Assembly (NCBI RefSeq): GCF_036370855.1
Contig: NC_088102.1
Coordinates: 65,791,601 to 65,855,600 of the forward strand
Reading direction: 5' to 3'
DNA: 64,000 nt
Source: Dromaius novaehollandiae
Lineage: Eukaryota; Chordata; Aves; Casuariiformes; Dromaiidae
Shown: in pieces, positions 36,301-64,000 of the stretch
Layout of the letters: every line of letters starts with the position of its first letter
How positions within the stretch are numbered: the first letter of the stretch is position 1
Notes under the pieces: model-generated
What the model saw: the letters and a program-made list of their open reading frames with translations, nothing else
What the model was told of the DNA's origin: nothing
Databases searched by the model: none
Made by a program: the position numbers and the translations under genes

Positions 36301-39300
36301 GGCCTGAGCAGAAATGCAAATCTGGTTTGGAAATGTAGCTACAACTGTGTCTTATCTGTTTCAGGTGTCCGGAAGGGAAAGAAATTGTTCAGAATTGCAA
36401 TGCTACGATGGACCTAGGATGTGGCTTACCTGGTCAAGGTCTGGTGCATAACGACCACTCAGCTTGGTCTGTTTGATCTCTGCTGTCCAGTGAATGATAA
36501 AGAAGCAGCCTGTAAAATAGAGGCTTGAACTGTTGTGACGTATTTAAAAAGCTTCTCTATTTCGATTTGGATGTTATGTGCTAAAGACAAGTTATTAAAG
36601 GGGCTGTAGTCACAAACTATCCTACTATCTTAAATTTTGCTGCAAGCAAAAGAATGCCTCGGTGGGAAAAATGTTACATGTGTTACCAGGGTTCTCAAAG
36701 CTGTAACAAGTGCTGTTGTTTAAAGTTACAGGTAGTAAAAGGGCTTCTTTCATGTTTCATGTTAGTCTGAGAAGTACGCATTCAGCTGGTGGGTAGCTGC
36801 CCTCAGACTAGAGGGAAATGAATCAGGATTACTGACACTTTAGCACATGAAGCACTCTGCCATCTTTTTGCATGCTTGTTTCTTTTTTGTTTTTCTTCTG
36901 AAAGCCTTGTAGAAGTTGTGCTACAGCTCTGTATAGAAGCCCTAACCGCTGTTGGGACACCAATGTGCAATGTGAACCACTACTTACCTGTTCAGGTTGG
37001 CAAACAGTCACAGTGATTTTCCTGAGACAGAAGCTAGCTAGGTTGTTACACTAGTCCTGAACGTAGATCGATCTCTTGAGCAAGAGTTAAGACTATCATT
37101 CTTGCACTTCAGATTATTTGTGGACTGCTTCAAGCATTCATTTTCATTCTTCTCTTTTGCAGGAAATGCATCTTTTATTTGGGTTATTGTAGCTGGTTCT
37201 GTCTGTCTGATTTTGGTGCTGTTCTCTTTCATATTTAGAAAGCTGAAGAGTGATAAAGGTAATTGTCTTTACTATCCATAAACTTTCCAAACTAGGCAAG
37301 GCATGCACCGAGGCTACTCTCTGCCTTTTGTGTTGCTTTATAGGGAATCTCTTTAACTGAAATAAGATGGAGACTAGTTATGTTCAGTAAATAAAATGTG
37401 TAAAGCTGGACTATGAGATTGCTTACTTCACTGAATAGATGTTTTAGTTTCAAACTAAGATTAGCTTAAAGGAATTTTACCTACTTGCATTTTGTTGATA
37501 AAACACAAGCTAGAAACACTGAGGAAAAGGTTTGTGAGCAAGTTCAGAGGAATGGGGCAAGAAGCAGCAACTAGTTAGATCACTGATTTATTTCACTTGA
37601 TGTGTTTGACTGTAGAGGGTTTTTTCCTCCTTTTTCCTTTCAAATCATTGCCTTGGCTTCACTTCAGCCTCTTAAATGTCAGTGTTAGCCAAGCTGATAA
37701 GTCCTATGTGAATTCACTGCATTTAGTTCTAGAAGATGGACATATTTTCTTGGGGAGGGGGGGAAACCTTTTATTTCCACTACTGTATAGTAAAGTATCT
37801 TTGCAACTAGCTTAGTTAGACAAGAATAATATTGAAAATAGTTCTAAATCTTGAACAATAAACTTTGTTCAGAACTTGGCTTGTTGATTGTGCTGCAGTA
37901 AAAGCAACACAAGTGGCTACAAATTGTAATATCTCATGAATGCATTAAGAATCAGGTTTTTTCCTCTCTCTCCCTCCCCCCTTTTTTTTGGGGGGGGGGG
38001 GGGAAGGAAGAGAGCCTTAAAAGCTGAACAGCATCTTGAGGTCTATATTTTATTAAGTAGAACCATTTATCTGTCCTCTATATTAAGGAACAGTGTTTGC
38101 ATGCTATTAGTGGAAGCTGAGGACAGTACTGTTACGATACAGTTCAAGGAAACTAAATTGCTTTTATTAAAACTTTGATTTATGTCATAAAACTTGTACA
38201 AATTCAGCTATATTTAATTTGCTGCAGTTTATATAAGTTGCTGATACACTTATCTTATTTTCCAGCTGCTTCAATAAGTAAAGATGCAGAGAAAGGTCTG
38301 GTAAGTATATAATGGTTGAAGTGTTTAACCTCACAAAGCTTTGTGCAAGCAACTAAGATAGTGCTTAATTGTACTGCATATACACAGCTCTGATTTGTCT
38401 CGTTGCACACCTCTGGCAGGGTGTGTCCCCAAGATACAACAGGCTGTGATTCATACAGGGCCGGATGTTAACAGGGCCTGATGTATTCCTTAGTTGCGTG
38501 TATCCACTGCAGCTGGCCTTTCCAGTGCTTCCTTGCAAACATTCTGGTGCCTGTGGCCAGAATATTTTGAACTGTCTCATAAGATAATCAAAAGTCTCCT
38601 CAAGGACAGCAAGTTGAGGTTCTGGGCTCAGCACGTGCCAGTTGAGGAGTATGTCCCTGGAAAGTGTTCACTGAGCTAAACCTGGCTGCTAGCACATATT
38701 CTACTTCTAAAGCTAGTTTCTCCCTTGCCTTCTGTAGTCAAAAACAATTCTAGAACTAATTTTAATTCTAAAATTCTACCACACAGCATGAAAAGCTTTA
38801 CTCATCAGTGACTTACTGCCAGCTTTGTTTTTGGCCTCTCTGTTTAGAAGTTACACTCCTAATAGTACAGCAAGGTAGAAATGAGCTACATCTTCTCACT
38901 ACTATAGTCAATAAGACATAACACCAGGCTGTTAAACCAAAAAAAGGCTTAATGAGGATATTAAAAAAAAAAAAAAAAGCATGCAAATTCCTCTCTTGGC
39001 ACGCACAACATGTTCTTTTCCCTGATGCCTGCCTTGTCCCACACCCAGTGTGAGTCCTACTTACCTTATACAGAGCTGTTGTCTAACTTACTGGTTAGAC
39101 ATTTGAAATAACTGAAGTTATTTTAGTTATTTCACAAATATTTGAAGACTGAAAGAAAAGAATTGAAAGATCTGTTTAAAAACATCACCTTAAACTCTTC
39201 TCTTTTTTTAAGGTCCATAAGTGGCTCAGATATCTGAATCATCCATTGGGTTTTGTTGGGTTGTGCCTTCCCCTACGCCCTGGCCAGATTTGCAGCGCTT

Positions 39301-42300
39301 CGTATATTCGTAGAAGCTGATGAAGGAACATGACAGAAAACCTGATCCAAAAGATTGTAGCATAGGAATAGGCAAACATAACATCACCTTATTTTCAATA
39401 AAACTTCAGTAGATTGTGATCACAAATCAGCGTATGGTGACACTTAGGCTTGGGACAATTATTTCAAAGCTAAGTTGCAGTATCTGCATACTTGAAGTAT
39501 TCATGGTATGCTCAGCAAAAGTGTTTGCGAAGGAGAATTACACTGATTGTCCTGAGACCAGGTCTTTGGGCATCAGTGTATTGTCCTTTCCAAAGAAGTA
39601 CCTGTGAAATTCCACTGCTGCAGAAAATATATTGAGAGACTTTATTTCCTTCCAAAATAGAGCAGCAGCTAGCCATGCTGTAACTACTCAGTCACTAGAT
39701 TACCTGTTCACAAACTATGCTGTGTAAGTAAGAGCAACTTGACTAACCTGTTTCTACCCTTAAAGAGAAAGTAGATTCAATGAAAATGATGTATGACCAC
39801 ATGGGCGATGAGTGGGGCGGTTCTCTCACATCCATGCCTGCTTGTGCTGTCAGTCACGTAGTTGCATCACGTGCAGGTCCCTGACCCTGGACAAATAAAG
39901 GGAACACACTGGCTCATGCTGATGGTGGAATTGCACTTTAATGAATACAAGTCTCAATGGAAGAAAATCAATACTGGCTCTCACTTTCCAGCTTCAGGAA
40001 AAAAAAAAAAAAAGAAGAAAACCTAAAACTTCCCAGTTTCAACACTAGCTGACTTTCAAGTAGTTCTATATCAGTATACATTGGAGGTCTGGCTACTTGT
40101 GCTGTTCTTGATGGGTCATCATTGGCCTGAGGTGAAGTTATACCCCATGGCATAAGCTTGTGTGATGCACTGACAATGCCAAAAATGACGAAGCTATCTT
40201 TCTTCCTTATATTTACTCCCTCACTAAAGTGACCCAATAGGCGTGGCTGCTCACTGGATTCTTTGGACTGATTTATTTTGTGAATCTGACAGAAAATTTA
40301 ATTTTTTTTGGGGGGGGGGGGAAGCTGGCAGATTTGTTTGAAGCTGATGTGCTATATCAGTTTAGCAAAAGCTTTGGGAAGGTCTCTGTCACCATTAGCA
40401 GGCTGTGTGGTCAGCTCATGTGTAGCATACAGTGTAATCGCTTCCCCTTCCCCGTCAGAAGGGGTCCATCTCCTCTGTGTTTAGAGAGGAACAAGCATTA
40501 ATACATGCCACTGGAGATACTACAGAAGGTTTTCTTCATTTGTTACGGAGGTAGCTCATGAGCCTTACCTGGCAGTCTACTGGGAGCAGAACAGCCAGCG
40601 AGATGGAGCATTTAGACTAAAGCCATTTGAAGTCCAAATCTATAAAGGCAGTAACTTCACATATTTGTAACTCTGCCAAGTTAGCAGGTCTCCTATTATT
40701 TCTCTTATATTCAGTGACTCAAACTATTCCTTTTCCTTCTCCTAGACCATCCTTTAAAGCCTACCTATGAAACATCCTCTAGAAGTAGAATATATTTTTA
40801 TTCCTTACAGGAGTCTGAGGGCAGTACTGAAAGTCTCATTTTATCTGAAGTGGAGACAGCTGCAAATAATGCAGCCAGCACAGAGAATGAGAAGTCTGGG
40901 GAGAACACGGAAGGCCAAGCACATACCAGCATTAACCTAGAAGTGGGAAACGAATCACCAGAGGATGACAGCGCTGCACTTTCTGAGAGAAGCACAATTC
41001 TGCCCAGCAGCTTGAGGTGCCAAATAGAAAGGTTTTGGAAGAGGCTCAAAGAGTCTTCGCTGTCAGCGAAAACAAGGCAGAATCCTACTTTTCATCCAAG
41101 TGCCTGGTTTAAAGTGGCATGTGGTAGGATGCCAGCAAATCATGCGGTAAGTGGAAAAGTTCTTGGTGTATGTTCCCTGATAGATGTGTAATCAGTTAAG
41201 GTTTTAACTATCACTTGAGTTATAGATGCTGTTTTCAGGCAGAATGATAAGGGAGAGGGGGCTTTACTTCAAAGATTTAATAGAAAAGTCTGGGAAATGG
41301 CATCCTGGGAAGGCAGACTTCAGTCCCTCAATTAATCTGCTAGTCCTCTCTCAATCTCCCCTTTCAGTATTTACACAGAAGTCAGTCTTTTGTAATAGCA
41401 GTAAATGTGTTACTTTGCTTCACTTACCTGCTAGTAATACAGCTGTTCTCAGCATGCGGTTCTCTTTATTTATTCAAATACTTAATTTTCAGTTTTGCTT
41501 TGAAAACTGTCCCCCTCGCCCCTTATTTTACTGGCTTATGTATTGTGAAAGCAATGGGTTACATGATGCACTTCCATAAGGAAGGAGGACCAGGGTAGTC
41601 CTGTAATTTTTGACACTACTGTAACGAATGGAAACTTGGAATACCGGTCATACGAGTGTGAAGTACCAGCATGGTATGTAAGGGGTTGGAAATTTTCTGT
41701 CATGCCAGTTAAGGATCTTTAGACTTCAAGGTTTGTCCCTTGATCGCCTGAAAATTACTTCCCTTTCTATGTATTGTGAAAGTGGCTCAGGAATAGTTGC
41801 TGTAGATGAATAAGGTGTTCTGATCTGCAGCAGTAATGGTCCAACTTCATTTACAGGTAAAAGAACTGAAGTATCAAATAATAGTTAAAGATCTCTCTCA
41901 AAAGGGTAAGTATTACAGAGATGGATAATACTTGGAATGTGATTTGCTTTCTCCTGTTGACTTTATTGAAAGAATAGTTTAGGGAGACTAATGAGTATTG
42001 TTTAAAGCTACAAGGCTTTCAGTTTATTGTAAAATACGCTGAAACAGGATTGTTACAGCATTTAAGAAAGTAAGTCGTAATCACTGTGGTGGATTTTTCT
42101 TCCTTAAAAGAAGACATTTCTGCACTGGACCATAATGCAGTCATGCTTTTAAGTACAGTTCTGAGTTACCTTTTTTTTGTTTGTTTTTAAGCAAGCCTGT
42201 ATCCCAGCAGTTGAATTTACCTTAATGACTGTGGTGTGGGTCAGAGCAGCAGGTCTTTCTCTCATATGTCCACTCAGATGTCAGACAGCATTGAATCCCT

Positions 42301-43043
42301 GCCCATCTGTCCATAGCCAGCAAGTTGGTGTGTCTGGATGTCCAGGTGAAAGGCTCTGCTCCCACTAGTCCTGGTGTGGCAGACCTATACCGATAGTGTA
42401 GCGAAGTGGTAACAACCCTACTATTGAAGAGCCCTGTTAAGAGTAAACAAAGACATGAAGGCCAATGAAATGTCCTCCAGAAACACCTTTACTGAATGGT
42501 ATCTCATCTTAAGAGACTACTTGAAGATTAAGATATGTAGACTGGTCCCTTTAGCTTTTTTGTAAGATGACTCTGAGTAGGAAACCTATTTGTTATCCTC
42601 TTTAGGTGCTAACTTCATTGTTGCTATTTGGTCTGTGCATGTATTTGCTAAAAACTAATGGACAAACTAATACAAGCATATGTATTTTAGCTATCAAAAA
42701 ATCTGTATTTTTAGAACCTAACCCGATCTTTTCTTTTTTTCTTTCAGAACTGAGAGATAGCTTTTGGGCTTTTATAAATGAAGTACCACCGAAAAAATGG
42801 AGGTGGCTTATGAGAACTCATCTGAAGGAGAATGATATTGATAAAATTATTTATGACTACCCTAATGACATAAGAGAGCAAAACTATCAGATGCTTCTCA
42901 TCTGGAAAAACACACTGGGCGAGAAACAATCTATTATTAAGTTATTGGATGAGTTAAGGCACCTAGATACCAAGGCTTATGATAATGTATTGAACTCTTT
43001 AAAAAGTAATAACATTATAACTAAATTGCAAGTCACAGATTAA
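33055..43043 (+). CDS. TNFRSF23: TNF receptor superfamily death receptor (TNFRSF23-like), complete
   Basis: A type I membrane receptor with a cytoplasmic death domain, expected to bind a TNF-family ligand and recruit death-domain adaptors. Ten exons: 33055-33090, 34414-34504, 35339-35470, 35674-35785, 36365-36438, 37163-37258, 38266-38300, 40811-41146, 41857-41905 and 42748-43043. They join in phase to 418 residues. Parts: signal peptide 1 to about 22; three cysteine-rich repeats, about 25-143; N-glycosylation sequons at N51, N136 and N150; membrane span about 153-173; an acidic Ser/Glu-rich cytoplasmic linker about 180-290; death domain about 318-405. The start ATG lies in a Kozak-like GCCGCCATGG and begins a leader. 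The position between OSBPL5 and CARS1 equals the mouse Tnfrsf22/23/26 cluster, hence the symbol. Mouse members lack a death domain. The exact orthology, and therefore the name, is an inference from synteny. Confidence 0.88.
33091..34413 (+). other. TNFRSF intron 1
   Basis: 1.3 kb. The first 260 bases are still CpG island, the rest ordinary sequence. It has a G-rich patch near 34134-34147. No exon seen. Confidence 0.7.
34414..34504 (+). CDS. TNFRSF23: TNFRSF exon 2: first cysteine-rich repeat begins
   Basis: Acceptor TTGCTGTAG, donor GCAG|GTAGGA. It reads VTLTIPGNRADECDEGEYL, HEGYCCKSCPA. C-x2-C spacing and the CCKSCPAG step are typical of the family. Confidence 0.93.
35339..35470 (+). CDS. 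TNFRSF23: TNFRSF exon 3: cysteine-rich repeats 1-2
   Basis: Acceptor TCTTCCACAG, donor GATG|GTACTG. It reads GTYVAQHCNASHVRGRCAPC, TEGEDYTAHANGLEECLPC, KQCKD. The sequon is NAS at N51. Confidence 0.94.
35674..35785 (+). CDS. TNFRSF23: TNFRSF exon 4: cysteine-rich repeats 2-3
   Basis: Acceptor TTATTTTTAG, donor CAAA|GTAAGT. It reads DQITLRTCTPTHDTECQCK, QGYFCPAEGCEICQRCST. The TCTPTHDTECQC pattern resembles TRAIL-receptor/TNFR family repeats. Confidence 0.94.
36365..36438 (+). CDS. TNFRSF23: TNFRSF exon 5: end of ectodomain
   Basis: Acceptor CTGTTTCAG, donor CAAG|GTCTGG (weak). It reads KCPEGKEIVQNCNATMDLGC, GLPGQ. The weak donor is the only phase-1 site that joins to the membrane-span exon in frame. 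Reading through it adds LVHNDHSAWSV and a stop. Confidence 0.85.
37163..37258 (+). CDS. TNFRSF23: TNFRSF exon 6: transmembrane segment
   Basis: Acceptor CTCTTTTGCAG, donor AAAG|GTAATT. It reads GNASFIWVIVAGSVCLILV, LFSFIFRKLKSDK: one clear membrane helix followed by a basic stop-transfer. Confidence 0.94.
37961..38003 (+). repeat. Polypyrimidine block running into T8G14
   Basis: A CT-rich run, then eight T (37982-37989) and fourteen G (37990-38003), located about 260 bases upstream of exon 7. It could fold as a G-quadruplex on the + strand. Confidence 0.8.
38266..38300 (+). CDS. TNFRSF23: TNFRSF exon 7: juxtamembrane
   Basis: Acceptor ATTTTCCAG, donor CTG|GTAAGT. It reads ASISKDAEKGL. This 35-base exon is short, but phases on both sides agree. 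Confidence 0.85.
39213..39408 (+). other. Candidate alternative terminal exon of the TNFRSF gene
   Basis: A pyrimidine-rich acceptor (CTCTTCTCTTTTTTTAAG) is followed in the right phase after exon 7 by 35 codons (VHKWLRYLNHPLGFVGLCL, then PLRPGQICSASYIRRS), TGA at 39318-39320 and AATAAA at 39397-39402. Use of it would give a membrane receptor with no death domain. No transcript evidence; an open frame of this length arises by chance fairly often. Confidence 0.3.
40302..40321 (+). repeat. T8G12 tract
   Basis: Eight T followed by twelve G and then AAG, resembling the tract at 37982-38003, 2.3 kb away in the same gene. Confidence 0.85.
40811..41146 (+). CDS. TNFRSF23: TNFRSF exon 8: acidic cytoplasmic linker
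   Basis: Acceptor ATTCCTTACAG, donor GCG|GTAAGT. It encodes 112 residues rich in Ser, Glu and Asn (ESEGSTESLILSEVETAAN...) and then a basic segment (CQIERFWKRLKESSLSAKT...). It is unusually long for one exon and probably disordered. Confidence 0.9.
41147..41856 (+). other. TNFRSF intron 8
   Basis: 710 bases. About 41560-41755 is a diverged copy of CARS1 intron 1 sequence at about 44530-44730, described as a finding. Nothing else seen. Confidence 0.7.
41560..41755 (+). repeat. Diverged local duplicate, copy A (CpG-depleted)
   Basis: Aligns in the same orientation to 44530-44730. Shared blocks include GACTTCAAGGTTTGTCCCT, GGAAGGAG and the GGAAT-AC---GTCA-ACGAG pattern. Many differences are C-to-T or G-to-A relative to the CpG-rich copy. 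Confidence 0.75.
41857..41905 (+). CDS. TNFRSF23: TNFRSF exon 9: before death domain
   Basis: Acceptor TTCATTTACAG, donor AAGG|GTAAGT. It reads VKELKYQIIVKDLSQK. Confidence 0.88.
42748..43043 (+). CDS. TNFRSF23: TNFRSF exon 10: death domain and stop
   Basis: Acceptor TTTCTTTCAG. It reads ELRDSFWAFINEVPPKKWRW, LMRTHLKENDIDKIIYD, then REQNYQMLLIWKNTLG and IIKLLDELRHLDTKAYDNV; TAA at 43041-43043. The conserved Trp of helix 2 (KKWRWLMR), the D-I-D-I step and the EQNYQMLLIW helix are classic death-domain features. Confidence 0.93.
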
Positions 43044-43560
43044 CATTTTTAAATCAACTTTATAAATGTTTCTGTACATATGTGTCTGAACTTTCTGTAT
43101 ATGATGATGTCAACAGACTACTAGTAAAACTGATAGCGTTGACTTCAGGATATCCTCTTACCTTTCAGTGACTCAGGGAGTCAAAAGTGCTTTGACACAG
43201 TCAGTGGTTAGCTGTGACAAGGACTCCAGCTGCGTTGTTCACTAAGGTCTTTTGAGTTGTGCTGTATTAAACTCAGGTACCAGATGGCAACGTGTGAGGC
43301 ACTTTGGCTGACTTTTCCTTCGTATGCAAGTGGACAAGGACTGTGCCTTATCTAGCTGTTATGTAGTAAACCATGAATGGTGTTTTTTTTTTTTTTTTAA
43401 GAGCAGAAAAGCTGTTATTGTTTTGAGAGGATTAACTGTATTGGCTTTCGAAACAGTGTCGTTTTGTTTATCTTAAGAGACTAAGCCTTCGGTATCCTAA
43501 GAACTGTTATTTTAAAGCACAGCAATAAAACCAAGTAGAGCCAGAAGCTACGACCGTCTG
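43044..43560 (+). other. TNFRSF 3' UTR and narrow gap to CARS1
   Basis: About 480 bases of 3' UTR with T16 at 43383-43398 and a polyA signal at 43524. The CARS1 CpG island starts straight after. Confidence 0.75.
43524..43529 (+). terminator. Polyadenylation signal AATAAA, TNFRSF gene
   Basis: Canonical hexamer 480 bases after the stop codon. It lies only about 500 bases upstream of the CARS1 start codon. Confidence 0.75.
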
Positions 43561-43982
43561 GTGCGATTGCTTGGCTGCGCCGTACGCTCGGTAACGCCTC
43601 AGCGGGAGGAAGGATGGGCGCGTAGCAGGTTTGGGGGGTCGCAGCCTCGGCCCGTGGGACGAGCAGCGCGGGATGAGGCGACGGCCGCAGCCCGCAGCGG
43701 GGCGTCAGGGCGGCCGCGGGGCGCCGCTCCCCTGAGGGGAGCCCGCGCGCGACGCCTCAGCGCGCGGTCGCCTAACGGCCGCCGCCCAACGGCCGCCCGG
43801 CCGCTTGGCGGGAACGCGGCGTGGGCGGGGAAGGCGGAGCGGCGGCCAATCAGCGGCGCGGCTCCGCCCCGCGGGCCGCGTCTCGCGCCGGGAGCGCGGC
43901 GGTGCCCCCCCGTTGCCGTGGTGACGCCCCGCTGGTCGGAAGTAGCGTCGGGAGGGGCGGGGCGCCGCTTCCGGGCACGCTG

Positions 43983-43990
43983 TTGCATCA
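43983..43990 (-). promoter_or_regulatory. C/EBP-ATF response element (ATF4-type)
   Basis: On the - strand it reads TGATGCAAC (with flank), fitting the TGATGNAAH amino-acid response consensus. It is 35 bases upstream of the CARS1 ATG. Mammalian aminoacyl-tRNA synthetase genes including CARS1 are known ATF4 targets. Confidence 0.6.
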
Positions 43991-44024
43991 GCTCGCGGGC
44001 GGCGGGAGCAGGAGGAGGAGCGGG

Positions 44025-63657
<19,633 letters not shown>

Positions 63658-64000
63658 GTAAGTAAGCTTTCCATTCTTCCTTCATCTCTATACACTTTGT
63701 GCTGTCATACATGCTTCAGGCAATACAACCCAAAGATAAGTGGGTCATATCCCCAGAAGGAGTTGCCTTCTGAATTCATCAGATAGAATCCCCCAATATT
63801 TGTTTAGCTACTGCTGACCACTGAGTCACCTAAATTCCATAGACGGCTACGTTTTTCTGCACTGGGTGCTCTCTCAGGCTCTCTGAGTTTTGACATCTGT
63901 GAGCAGCTTGGCAATTGTAAGCAAGATTATTTTCTCAGCTTAGCTTGCTTTTAAAACTCAGTCCAACGTGCACTCTCAAAATATGCCTATCAGATCAAAC
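63658..64000 (+). other. CARS1 intron 14 (start), running off the right edge
   Basis: No further exon before the window ends. Confidence 0.75.

Larger units (their letters stand above)
38301..40810 (+). other. TNFRSF intron 7, 2.5 kb
   Basis: No death-receptor exon seen. It contains A16 at 38963-38978, A15 at 39999-40013, T8G12 at 40302-40321, and a candidate alternative terminal exon (acceptor at 39212, AATAAA at 39397-39402), which is described as a finding. Confidence 0.6.

Noticed and set aside
38365-38690. Possible extra cysteine-containing exon in TNFRSF intron 7
   Set aside because: No cysteine-rich repeat spacing in any frame and no matching splice phases.

Overview
The window is sauropsid, almost certainly avian, nuclear DNA. 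All three genes are on the + strand, intron-rich, with vertebrate splice signals, two CpG-island promoters and a CR1 retrotransposon 3' end carrying the typical ATTCTATGA tail. The gene order is OSBPL5, then a TNF-receptor-superfamily gene, then CARS1. This matches the order on mammalian 11p15.5 / mouse distal chromosome 7, where mouse carries Tnfrsf22/23/26 between Osbpl5 and Cars. The species cannot be fixed from sequence alone.

Layout. 1-6724 is intron of OSBPL5, whose PH-domain and earlier exons lie left of the window. 6725-30226 holds the last 15 coding exons of OSBPL5: the end of the PH-domain region, an acidic linker, the whole sterol/lipid-binding ORD with the EQ/VSHHPP fingerprint, a coiled-coil segment and a C-terminal membrane anchor. 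Its 3' UTR ends near a polyA signal at 31411. 31440-32870 is intergenic. 33055-43043 is a complete ten-exon TNFRSF gene, best matched to TNFRSF23, encoding 418 residues: signal peptide, three cysteine-rich repeats, one membrane span and, unlike the mouse decoy paralogues, a C-terminal death domain. Its polyA signal is at 43524. Only about 500 bp later CARS1 (cytosolic cysteinyl-tRNA synthetase) starts at 44025 inside a CpG island. Fourteen coding exons are present, up to 63657, including an optional GST-C-like exon, the HMGH and KMSKS signatures and the zinc ligands. The gene runs off the right edge.

The three genes are not functionally linked: lipid transfer at ER-plasma membrane contacts, death-receptor signalling, and tRNA charging. 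Their neighbourhood is an old syntenic block. In mammals it adjoins the KCNQ1 imprinted domain.

Points of most interest: the death-domain receptor at a locus that in mouse holds decoys; possible truncated (decoy) isoforms from an alternative terminal exon or intron retention; a diverged duplicate shared between a TNFRSF intron and CARS1 intron 1, with one copy CpG-depleted; and an ATF4-type element plus an array of CRE-like palindromes around CARS1 exon 1. Exon joins were checked by reading frame: every junction keeps phase, and the coding lengths are multiples of three.
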